Shown here in pieces: positions 24,823 to 34,800 of a DNA stretch of 64,000 bases. Under the pieces are notes generated by a model, which did not search any database, was not told the DNA's origin, and saw only the letters and a list, made by a program, of their open reading frames with translations. Positions within the stretch are counted from its first letter, which is position 1. Each line of letters begins with the position of its first letter. The translations under genes were made by a program, and so were the position numbers. The stretch comes from Parietichytrium sp. I65-24A. Its lineage: Eukaryota; Sar; Bigyra; Thraustochytrida; Thraustochytriidae. The DNA is taken from the NCBI GenBank assembly GCA_012862575.1, contig BLSF01000076.1, positions 116,421 through 180,420 of the forward strand. The letters run 5' to 3'.

Positions 24823-27663
24823 AGCTCGCGTGGGATGCCCACCTCTCATATGTTCACATCGCGAGAGCATTTCATTTCGACCAAGTTGTTGCGACTGACG
24901 GGTTGTGTTGAGGAAAAGCATGGAACAGACAGCAATGCAATCAGGCTCAGAATACATGTAAACTAAATAGATATATTTCAGGATCGCGGTTTACCACGAG
25001 GAATTCATTCAGAACTCAGAATTTGAATTGACAGAACTTGTGCTTGTCGATGACGGTGCATGCGGCCGTGGCACGACTATTGACCTACCAGTGCCGTTTG
25101 CTACTGACCACTGACAGAGTTGGTGGGAAACGACACAGTTTTTGTCTGCGATGAAACTGAAGTTCAAATTTAATTTAGAATTCATAAGAAATGAAATTTT
25201 TGCTTGGAGAAGTGGGGATGATTCTGTGTATTCTGTGTAACATGCGAGTTTTAGCTTTTACGAGTCGACCTTTAAAACTCAAAAGATAACAAGTGAGAAC
25301 AGCAACCACATTTTCTCAGCAGCTCGTAGAGTATTTTAAATTTGAAAATCACGAGACAGGAAACCATAACCAGCCTGCTTGCGTTGTATTCGTGCACATC
25401 AAATGTGGCACCGACTTTGTCAAAGTCAACATGCTTGACTGCAGTACTCGAGGACAGAGAAGATTCCCGACGTTCCTTGGGAGCAAAACTGTGCGACTCG
25501 GATGAGCCGTGCCCAACTGTCACTGTTCACTAAACCCTGCCGCGACAGTGGGTTTCTCGCGAAGCAAAAAATAAAATTGTCGCATGGATTCCTGAGTCTT
25601 GGATTTTGTTTATTTTCTTGCTTGTTTGTTTGTTTGTTGAATTTTGATTCTTGTTTTCCTCTGACTGATGTGGCACTCAAATTTACACTAGAACAGAGAG
25701 CCAACGAGATTTGCATCGATCGCATCGCACACCAGATGCTGCATGCGGATTGAAAAGCAAGCTTCCTCCCACGCAAATACTGTAGAATGGTTTGGCGTTC
25801 GCCAATTCTGAAATAATTTGCTAGCTGACTTTTTTCAATGAAGAAAGAAGTCTCTCGGCGAAATCCGACGTGGCCTGATTTAATTACTCACAGTCGGTAC
25901 CAATAGCGCCAAAACTCACCAATGACAAGATCTGTCACGATAGATACTAGCGAATGAGATAATTTCTGTGTAGGACCCACCACACTCTGCGAACATACTT
26001 CCTGCCCTATAGAAGTTGTCCCACTTGTGGAGGCTCTCAAGGGGTGAGCGAGCGGAAAGCACATGCTAAATGAAATGTTAATCTTCAGCTAATGGTTCAG
26101 CATGCACTCGGAAATTCAAACTTGTTTTGTTCGACCCGTATACATTGTCTGGCAACGACTAAGGACTTTGCACCTTTTTTTACAGTCGAATGCAGTAGTA
26201 TACAGATACGTCTCCCGTAATAAAAGTCAAGACTTGTTGGGCCATGAGAGGACTATCTCAACTTCTCGTACGCCATGCACAGTGAGCCTATAGAATACTA
26301 TTTATATACTAAGTGAACTGCCACCATGCGTGGTGGTACAAGATGAAAGAAAGAGGATGAAAGAAGAAGGAAAGATTGAGTACATTCTTCATCGAAGCTT
26401 TCCACTGTAGCACGTACTCTATAATAGTGCGGGGAGTATATAAGCTTAGACAACATCAGACAACCCTTTTTTCGTATCGTTCGTTTTAATTTAGAGGAAA
26501 CAGTATTTTCAGAATCAGAAGAATTCAGAATTCAGATTGATTGATTGAAGCCGCAGAGTCTATTGCGAGATTTATGATGGTTGGCAAAGTCGGACTGCTT
26601 TTGCATTTGCTTCTGTTGTTGAGTGATTTTGAAAAATCACATCTCATCTCACTGCAGTCTTGCAGCGAAACGTTCAGTGGCACCACCAAAGTAGGCCGTT
26701 GACATTTCGTCATTTGCACACCGTCTTGCATACTTTGATTGGAATGGAAGAGAACTGGAGATCGGCAGTTGGACTCTCCAAGAAGCGGAGTCATGAATCA
26801 GAATAATAAATCAGAATTCACGTTGAATAAAGACGAAGATCTTATTCTATTTTGGTTTTGAGTGATCGGTGTTAGCAAAACTCCAGTGGGAGACAGACAT
26901 ACACGCACTCAAAAACAGCGCCTACCTCCCTGCCAGCTGACACATACTTGCTGTGAGCACCTGCAACAGCTGATGCACCAATTTGCAATTTGAAATTTGC
27001 AATTTGCACAGCGCTCGGGTTAATTTCGGGCATTTCTTTCAGTTCTTATGCTACAGCAAAAAGGAGGGACTCTCTCTGCACCTAACCTAGAAGAAATAAG
27101 ACCTTTCAGTTTTGTTTTCGACGTCTGATGGGCACTTTGTAGGGTTATGAATAAGCGCCGTGGGCAAAGCCTGAACATGCCTGAACCATGAGAAACAAGA
27201 AACAGAAAGAACAGAAAGGAAAGGAAGGGGTCCTGGGAGACTACATTTCAAGTGGGCAGGCGGCAAAAAGAAATGAATTCTGTACACGTGATTCTGTACA
27301 ATTTTTTTCTCAACTCTCAAATTGAACCACATCAATGTGATCATCACTGTACTCGCGGGCGAAATAAAAGCTCTTGCATCCCACGAGCTCTCGCTCTAAA
27401 GCAAGACTGGAAAATACTGGAAAGCTTAGCTAGCTAGGGGGCTGGGTTGGCTGGGTCGGATGATTTCGACGACCTCGCATACACTTGACGCACGCTGTCA
27501 GTTCTGCCAGCTCGCCTAGCTTCTTGAGGCTCTGAGACTCACACTCGGTGAACGTCACAGAATTGCAATCAGAAGTCAGACCATTCGCTAGGTCCGAGGT
27601 ATTGTATTGTGAGTCTCACTCTCTCGCTCTCTCACTCAGTCTCGCTCACTCTCTCACTCTATC

Positions 27664-27700
27664 CCGCAGAGACCGCAGAGACCGCAGAGACCGCAGAGGC
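27664..27700. repeat. GACCGCAGA 9-base tandem repeat
   Basis: Nearly four perfect copies of the unit in tandem, preceded by CTCTCACT-type repeats at 27615-27660. Confidence 0.8.
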
Positions 27701-29759
27701 GCACTTTCAAAGTCCTTCTGGCACCTAACATTCCTAACTGCAAAGACAAGCGGTGGGACAGCGAATCGAGATGATGACGCTGATCGTTCATCGAACGGAC
27801 GTGCACAAGAGACGCTGGAGAAGCTGACGGTGTCGCGACACAAGATCGGATAAGTGTAACTCACTGGCCAAACGTGTTCAAGTTGGGCCTCTCAGACTGA
27901 GGAGCGCCACATTGCCATTTGCCAGATTCGCCCGCGACACCCGCGACACCCACCACTGCTGTCCAAGCCGTACTAGCCAGAAGATCTTTCCCCGCCGCTG
28001 TTCCAAGTCGCGATCACGAGAACACGCGAACGCCAAGGTTAGCCAGCGTGTGGTGTCCTTGTTGATTTCAATGAGATTCCAATTTGTCACCGTTTTGCAG
28101 GATTCAGAAGAGCGGAATGCGATTCGCTAACTTGTCAGAATTTAGACTCCAAACGCGTTCCTTTTGGCTGGCATTGTGCATAGGTGTTTCGAAGTTGAAC
28201 TTTGAACTTTCCGCGCATCGTATACACCGAAGGGTGTAGGTTTATTGCCGATGATCGACTCCAGAGCGTTGTCCCGAGCTTTACGCACCAGCGTATTGTG
28301 CCGTCAAACATCGCTCAGCTGTGTCTAAAACACATCAAACTCACCACCTAATACTAAGTGCTCCCAGTGCGTGAATAGAGAACGAAGAAATGTTCGTTTA
28401 AGCGAACAGAGGAATGCTCGATAAAGTCGTTATGATGGGTCTGAGTATGTCTGAGTATAAGTTAGACAAAACCGGTAGACGCACATAAAGTCGGCCGCGT
28501 TTACAAAACCAGAAACACTGGCGGAAGAATTGATTACACAAAGCAAAGCTCCACAAGATAAAGTTGCAGTGAAAATGTCGCCCTGTTGCAACGTCAGATC
28601 GCATCAACGAGCAAACGAATGAAACCGCAGGCAGCTATGGCAGCACTTTGGCTACTTTGGCGCTGTCATGAGTAGCCACAGCCAACTCTAGCAAACTAGC
28701 TATGTGAGGTCTAGCTAACAATATTTTCTGTTCTGTTCTGAACAGTCAGTTCGCAGTTGTTCGCAGCTCATCTCGATCGATGGCGCAATTTTGATTTGGG
28801 GACCGGATATTGCTCCATTTTGTCGTTTGACAAATTTCATCAATTTCACACACTTTTGCAATCGTTTTTAAAGGCGTTGACTGTATTGTCTGACAGTGTG
28901 AGTGTGAGGACATCATGATCATGACTGATCATGACAGAGTGAGTTCCAAAAGAGAGTCGAGTAGGAGTAATTATACGAAATTCATAGGTCTTGACCTTCC
29001 GGTTCCACTAATCTTAAACTCTATGAACTAATCGCTCCAGTACGAGTCGCTTAAGACACCGCTCATGTACCGAAAACAATGAGAAAGAATGCGAACAAGC
29101 ACGGATCTCCGTCATTTTCTCCCACCAGCACCGGTGCACATCACCGATCTACTTACTACTCCTCTCAACATTCTCACCAAGAGCTGGCATAATCCGCTAA
29201 TCATAAGCCACCCACCCGCATGGGAACAAGAAATGGCACATCTCAGATCAGGCAAAGCGAGTTTCGCATAGATGGAGTAGTACCGCCCCCGGTAAGAAGC
29301 AACTCCCGATTTCCCTGCTATGCGCTGCCTATCCCATTCGGTAAGAGTCCCCACGTGCGCAAGAAGTCCACAAGTGAAAGAAGAGAGAGACTGAGAGAGA
29401 GATACTCGCGTAACTTGTGCAAAGTAAGAACGGAAGAGAGAGAGAAAGAGAGGGCGAACGAAGCAGAAAAAGCAGACCTGTTAACTGTTGCTTGATTGAA
29501 GGAAAAGGGAAAGCAAAAGCAAAATCAAAAGCAAAGACACATACTATTATTAGTGCGAAACTTCTTCGGTGGGATCTTGAGATCTTGTCAATCTTGTCAT
29601 TCTTGACAATCTTGACAGTGGATTCTGTGCAAAGGGTGCGCGCTGGACTCTGTGCGAGGTACTGCGAAGAGTGTCGGGAGTGGCGGAGAGCGAAGGTCGT
29701 GGTGCAGAAAGTAGAGGCGAGGTCGGAGAGAGCTGCGGGAGCTTGTGCGTGGGGAGAGC

Positions 29760-30602
29760 ATGGGCGGACATAAATTTGAGGAAGCGGTGCCTGCGAGCAT
29801 GTCAAGTGGCCGGTTGATATCTTCTTCGTCGGCGAATATGCATGGAGAAATCATCACCGCCATTCAGGGGTACCAAGAGTCCCAGAGGCAGCTTACTGTG
29901 GCGAACAGCCGGGCTAGCGCTCTTGCCCTGATGCTTGGGTTTGCAAACAAGGCGGATAACGAGCGACTGGCGAGAAGCCACAACATGCTGAGAACGAGGC
30001 TCGCGCTTGGTGAGCGTGCCTTGGTACAGCTTCGGGATCAGGTGGATGCGCACACTGGGGTAATCTCATGTGTGACCGATCAAGTTCAGACTCAGGAGGC
30101 GTCCATTCAGAATCTAGAGCGGGATGTTCAGGACCAAAAGGACCATCTTGAAAAGCTGGTGGAAAAGTACAAAAAGGAACTTGCTGAGCAGCGCAATCTT
30201 ATTTTGGAGCAGCGTAGCGAGTTCAATCGTCTTGTGGTATCAAAGCTGAAGCAGGACGCAACGTTGGATGCCGTTATTCTGCTTATTTCGTGGATGGTCA
30301 CTCAGACCCCTGTCGTGAGCCTTCCCGTCAACATGATCTCTTATATTTCCGGGGCAATGCCATTGATACCGATGCGACGACAAAAGCGACATCTCGTCAC
30401 AAATCAATTGTCTCGAGTCGCCCTCATGCTCTTTTTCGCACGTTCTCTTCGAGTGTTTGCTGCCCGCAAGGGATTGCACAACGCCGTGGGTACGCCTCAA
30501 GTGTATTTCGGACAGGCGTTGAGTTCTATTTATACGCTTTTGCGAATGAAGCAATCTGATGCGCAACCTCAGGAGCTTTCCAGCACACCATCTGATCAGT
30601 AG
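29760..30602 (+). CDS. Coiled-coil protein of unknown function
   Basis: Protein of 280 residues starting at the ATG at 29760 (MGGHKFEEAV); the frame upstream only offers GTG. Residues about 78-165 form a heptad-rich coiled coil (TQEASIQNLERDVQDQKDHL, then EKLVEKYKKELAEQ). This is followed by a moderately hydrophobic segment, 168-203 (DAVILLISWMVTQTPVVSLP), and a second segment around 215-232 (NQLSRVALMLFFARSLRVF) that could be membrane-associated or amphipathic. The tail is polar. The arrangement suggests a tail-anchored or membrane-bound coiled-coil protein. I do not recognise the family. Coding quality is supported by uninterrupted length and clear helical periodicity. Confidence 0.7.
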   Translation: MGGHKFEEAVPASMSSGRLISSSSANMHGEIITAIQGYQESQRQLTVANSRASALALMLGFANKADNERLARSHNMLRTRLALGERALVQLRDQVDAHTGVISCVTDQVQTQEASIQNLERDVQDQKDHLEKLVEKYKKELAEQRNLILEQRSEFNRLVVSKLKQDATLDAVILLISWMVTQTPVVSLPVNMISYISGAMPLIPMRRQKRHLVTNQLSRVALMLFFARSLRVFAARKGLHNAVGTPQVYFGQALSSIYTLLRMKQSDAQPQELSSTPSDQ

Positions 30603-31004
30603 AGAGAATCACGGTGTTCTTTCCCATTTCCATTTGTATGATTTACCAGTCGCTGCCTTGTCTTTCTGTTTGTATGTTTTCATGTTTTTTTTCCTTGTAT
30701 ACCTATTTTATTCTTCTTCTTTACAACACTGTGTTTTTTTTCCTCTTTGATTCAAATGTCATCGCAATTGTTCGAATTTTCGCTTCGCCATCTTCCTTCA
30801 TCCGCGATACAAAATATCCAAATTCTGACTAGTTGACGAATACCGGTACTTTCTCAAGCCTGAGTACTGAGGAGATAGTAAGCTACTCTGCACAACCCCG
30901 TCCCGACCATGGATGCCTTTACCTGCGCCCCATCCCCCCCCCCCCCTTCCTTGACAAAATTAGATTTAATTTCGCTTGACCTCTTGCAAATCGCAGATGC
31001 CAGA
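30603..31004. other. Intergenic region between convergent genes
   Basis: 3' flanks of the coiled-coil gene (plus) and the SANT gene (minus). T-rich at 30660-30760, with a run of about 14 C near 30938-30952. No gene seen. Confidence 0.5.
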
Positions 31005-31680
31005 CTAATTCCTCGTTGTCTCTGGCCGCTCTTCAGCGATCCAGCCGAATGTAGGGTCTGCCTGCACCCCAAACTGCCAGTTGTTACTTGCGCGACCCAG
31101 TCTTTCGTTATTTTCCCTCTCTCCCTTGACCTCCTCTTGCGTCATTTTCCTATCCATGTATGGGTCAAGGACCTGCACACCGAGCAACAAACACGTCTTC
31201 AGCTTGATGGCCAGCTCGTCCTTTGAAAACATCGCGCGCAAGTGTAGACAATACCCACCCAATCATTTCACAAACAGTCAGCTCAGCCTCTACCGTCACG
31301 TCTGATCAAGTCACAGAAAAGAAACTCCGACCAAGCGTGCAACGCACCCAATGCATCAAAAGCATCTGCCGAATCTCTGACCAGTGGCCCACGCCATACT
31401 TCTCCAGGCCTTCGTAAAGTTTCCCTTCGCCCTCCTCCGTCCACACGACTCCGTCGGACACGTCCGCTTTGGGTTGGAAATACCTGCCAACATTCGACAA
31501 CATACACCATCAGCTGCATTCCTCACGCGCCGCGCAGTACAGACACCTCCCAACTCACTCTTCGCGCAAATCGCCTTCCTCGGTGATCATCTCTGGCGGG
31601 CACAGCTCCTTGCGCATGAATTGCACGTAGTCCGCCAGCGCAAGTGGCTCATCGCCGTCCGTTTCCCTCTGCTCCGGCAT
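31005..31680 (-). CDS. SANT/Myb-type DNA-binding protein, three exons
   Basis: Reconstructed by hand. Exon 1 is 31559-31680, exon 2 is 31348-31483, exon 3 is 31005-31220. Introns of 75 and 127 bases have donors GTGAGT and GTGCGT and acceptors TTGGCAG and TTTTCAAAG. Reading frame and phases agree throughout, giving 157 residues. Exon 2 carries a SANT/Myb repeat, about residues 52-85 (VVWTEEGEGKLYEGLEKYG, then VGHWSEIRQMLL). Exon 3 continues with DELAIKLKTCLLLGVQVLD and ends with a WQFGVQADPTFGWI segment. The W-x-E-L-x-x-K...LLG-x-Q-x-L pattern after the repeat is shared with small Myb-like proteins of other algae and protists. Probably nuclear; target unknown. Without splicing the gene is invisible as an open frame. 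Confidence 0.8.
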
Positions 31681-32422
31681 CCCAACCTCGTCTCCTTCTC
31701 ACAATGAAAGTAACACGCACACTACCGACCGCAACTAGCCACTTGGACAAGCACTCACTCAATACGTACGCCACTCGCGCTGGGCGTATGTACTCGAGTA
31801 CTCGATGCCTTACTTGCAACCTCAACTTTGGCTCACAAGACATGCATGCTTTTTTCAATTTTCGATTTTCGAATTTTTGACTGATCAAGACAAGAATGGG
31901 TAAGTTTAATAGAGTAATTTCCTAATTCCTGTCACTTGCAAGTCGGGACACAGCACTGCAATGCAATGCGATGCAATGCAATGCTCGAACGAGTGGTTTG
32001 GGAAAGACTTTGAATGGCACCAGCGCATTCGTGAATTCGTGCCTTCGTACAAAGTCGTTCAGGCACTCGTGAACGTCACTCGCTGACAGCTTTAGCAGCT
32101 GGGCCATTACAAGTTGCTCGAGGCAAAGCAGCTAGCTCCTTACGGAACGTCTCGTCTCATGCCTGTCAGAGCAGGGTGAGAGGAAGGGAAAAGTGGAGGT
32201 TGTGGCTGGTTTCCATGTGCGAGAGTGCTGCAATCTGAGTTCTGGCTGTTGTCAGCGCCGCCCCGGTCTTGGCTTCGGCCCCGTCCATCTTCTCGTTTTT
32301 AGTGGAGAGCTTGTTCGGATCTTGGCTCGTGCGTGACATGTCGGCGACATGGTTCGTTGTTGGGTCTTGCGGTATGGCGAACATCGCGGATAGACAGGAT
32401 GTTGCAACCCTTGGCTCTTGGC
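31681..32422. other. Intergenic region
   Basis: 5' flank of the SANT gene and 3' flank of the next minus-strand gene. Contains an ATGCA/ATGCG repeat near 31957-31983. No gene seen. Confidence 0.5.
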
Positions 32423-34126
32423 TCAGGTCTCATGTTGCAAAAAGGCAAGCAGTATGGCTTTGGCTTGCGAAAGGTAGCGCGCGAGCAGCCTCTGCCGGAA
32501 GATTTGATCCGAAGCGCTTGCCGAGACTTTGTCCGTGATCAAGGGGATGGAGACTGTGAGAATGTCAGCAAGGGAATGCGCCAAGGCATCGAATTGCTTT
32601 GCCGCGCTAGTATCGAGACCTGCTGACTTCTTTTTGGGGCTGGACGGCAACGAATCGAGGGGTGTTTGCGCAGTATGAACACACATTACCTCTTCGATCC
32701 ACTCCGTCTTTTGTAGAATTCGTGTAAGCAGGGTTTCAACCTCGTACTTTGACAGATAGTCCATACTATTTTCACGTATCTTCCGTAGCATGTCTCGTGA
32801 AAAATTCAGAATTGGCACGAGGGAAGAAACCCTGTGCGCAATTTTTTTTTCCGTGATTTGCGCGGCGAGTTCTCGAGCCTTAAGAATTTCAGTTTCCAGT
32901 CGAACTTCTTCATCCGCCTCTCCGGCGGGTAGTTCTTCCAACGATTCAGACACTTTAAAGTGCCGTTCTGCCTCCACAAACGCCTCTTTCCTAGCTTGAA
33001 GATCTTCGATCTGCTCCTGAAGTCGCGCTTGCATCGCGTTCAGATCAGTCTCTCGCGCTTTCAATTTTTCTTCAAACTGCATTTTCATCTCTGCGAACCT
33101 TGCAAGTTTCCTTTCAGCTTCGGCCTCCATAAGCTCAGCATTGCTAACTCTGGCCTCTCGCTCAACAACTCTCTCAAGCTCTCTTTCAAAATGAAGACGT
33201 TGTTCCTCTAGAGCCGCGTCGCGTGACAAATTTTCTTGCTGACGCGTCATAATCCGGTCGCGCTCTTCGAGCTCTATTGCGCGGACTTGGGCGGCGAATT
33301 CCCTTTCTCGCTCAACAAGCTTTCTGGTTCTCTCTTCCAAAGCTGCAGACTTCGCCTGCACCTCATCCTCCTCGCCTTGAAGGCAGATTTCACGATTAGA
33401 GAGCTCAAGCTGGGCTGCCTTAATGTGCAGCGTGAATGCTCTCTCACGGCGCTCTAGTTGCTCGGCCTGCGCTTTGGCCTCCAAAGTCTGGACAGCAACC
33501 CGATCAGCTTCTTCGTCCACAAGCCTGGCCCTCTCTTCAGTTTCCTGATTATACAACTCTGCCCTTTTAAACCAAGCTTTCATTTCCTTCTTCCAACTCT
33601 CCACTTGCATGTGCTCTGCACTTATGCCTTTGTATCTGTCAAGCTCCGACCGCAAAGACGCGATCTCGCTTTCGAGGCGACCACGTTCTTCGACGTGTTC
33701 TGCATCATGCCATAATGCAGCTTGCTGAGCAGCAGAAATGGTGCCTCTAGTTTCTAAAACGTACCGTGATGCATCACTGCCAAACTGCTCAAACGTGTCT
33801 TCGTTGAGCAGGCTTCCGAGTTTCGAGAGCTGTTGATCCATCCACCAGTCTCTGGCTTGTTTCTCGAACTTTGCCAATGGTCTGCCGCCAACGCCATCGT
33901 CCTCGCCCTCGTTATCCGCTTTAGACTCCTCCAAGCTACCCTTTCGTGCCGTCTCCAACACAGTTTTCTTTCCCACCTTCTCGGCCATCAAATCACTCTC
34001 CTTGCTGCTTACGCTCATCTGAGAATGCAGCACTCCGTGCCCCGTGCCCTTCACGCCGTGTTCGCCCGTGCGTCTTTCGAATCCGGCAAAGTCCATTGGT
34101 GCTTTCGCTCTTTGCGGAAAGCTCAT
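32423..34126 (-). CDS. Long coiled-coil protein
   Basis: Protein of 567 residues from the ATG at 34126 (MSFPQRAKAP); the longer frame begins only with GTG. After about 80 disordered residues there is a short helical segment (KQARDWWMDQQLSKLGSLL), then an almost continuous coiled coil from about 135 to 420. It is rich in E, R, A, L and Q with repeated ELEERDR- and EREFAAQV-type heptads. A C-terminal helical domain (about 430-567) follows, with LVPILNFSRDMLRKIRENSM and LTRILQKTEWIEEVM. There are no transmembrane segments and no catalytic motifs. Likely structural or cytoskeletal/centrosomal; family not recognised. Confidence 0.75.
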   Translation of the reverse strand: MSFPQRAKAPMDFAGFERRTGEHGVKGTGHGVLHSQMSVSSKESDLMAEKVGKKTVLETARKGSLEESKADNEGEDDGVGGRPLAKFEKQARDWWMDQQLSKLGSLLNEDTFEQFGSDASRYVLETRGTISAAQQAALWHDAEHVEERGRLESEIASLRSELDRYKGISAEHMQVESWKKEMKAWFKRAELYNQETEERARLVDEEADRVAVQTLEAKAQAEQLERRERAFTLHIKAAQLELSNREICLQGEEDEVQAKSAALEERTRKLVEREREFAAQVRAIELEERDRIMTRQQENLSRDAALEEQRLHFERELERVVEREARVSNAELMEAEAERKLARFAEMKMQFEEKLKARETDLNAMQARLQEQIEDLQARKEAFVEAERHFKVSESLEELPAGEADEEVRLETEILKARELAAQITEKKIAHRVSSLVPILNFSRDMLRKIRENSMDYLSKYEVETLLTRILQKTEWIEEVMCVHTAQTPLDSLPSSPKKKSAGLDTSAAKQFDALAHSLADILTVSIPLITDKVSASASDQIFRQRLLARYLSQAKAILLAFLQHET

Positions 34127-34619
34127 TTCCCACACGTGTGGCTGGGCGCAAGGCTTCACTCTTGCCGCGCAGTACTCGCAGCACGCGCAGTACGCGCAGT
34201 CAATGAGCCTGCAAGGTCGTCTCGATTCGGGTTGCTTGCACGTTCCCTTTATCTGGACATCTTTCTCGCTCTTTCACCTAACAAGAGTAAGCGCGTCCAA
34301 GCTTGGTAAAATTCCCTCTACGCGCATCTATTCCCAGAAACGTAGACGTACTGTTGCACGAAAGGCTTGCCTTGTAATTCCCATTTTTTCTTCGTAGAGT
34401 GTGCGCCAAGCCAAGCCATTCCATAATATGCCACACTATAACGCGGCCTGTGCCCAATCGCTTTTGCGACTGGTATAGGTATATGAATCTCAGAGCCAGC
34501 ACAGCCAGCATCAGTATCAGTACTGAGTACCAGTTTCTGTATCAGATGTTCCGTGCAACAGTGCGCTCGTTTATGTAATGGTTAGGACTTTGATCCGTTA
34601 CCGGATATGTGAGACATGG

Positions 34620-34800
34620 AAGGACGCCACATTTGGTTGCCTCCTAACCTGCGCTCGCGAAGCGTCAGAAATGGTCTGGCCCACAAATGACATAAAGACG
34701 CGGCAACAAATTCGAGAGAAGACGCTCTCGTCAGACAAGTCATGCTCCGTTGTCTCATGTAGGACGCCATATTCGGTCGCCTCCTGACCTGCCCTGCGAA
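34620..34800. repeat. Pair of imperfect 37-base direct repeats
   Basis: AGGACGCCACATTTGGTTGC at 34620 and AGGACGCCATATTCGGTCGC at 34760 begin two copies that continue in parallel through CCTCCT(A/G)ACCTGC and end in GCGAA. Spacing is about 140 bases. On the minus strand both read as QVRR(R/Q)PN(M/V)AS, so they may be remnants of a duplicated exon. Confidence 0.7.

Larger units (their letters stand above)
19887..29759. other. Gene-poor region, about 9.9 kb
   Basis: No open frame with family resemblance and no convincing multi-exon gene. The longest frame (20604-21188 plus, 194 codons) is low-complexity and unlike any family I know. The region holds purine/pyrimidine tracts, several 7- and 9-base tandem repeats, GAATTCAGAATT-type words (21796, 25010, 26520) and TGACTGTGAGTACTGAGTACT words (23853). 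It could contain noncoding RNA genes, promoters of distant genes or decayed mobile DNA; none is demonstrable by reading. Confidence 0.5.
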
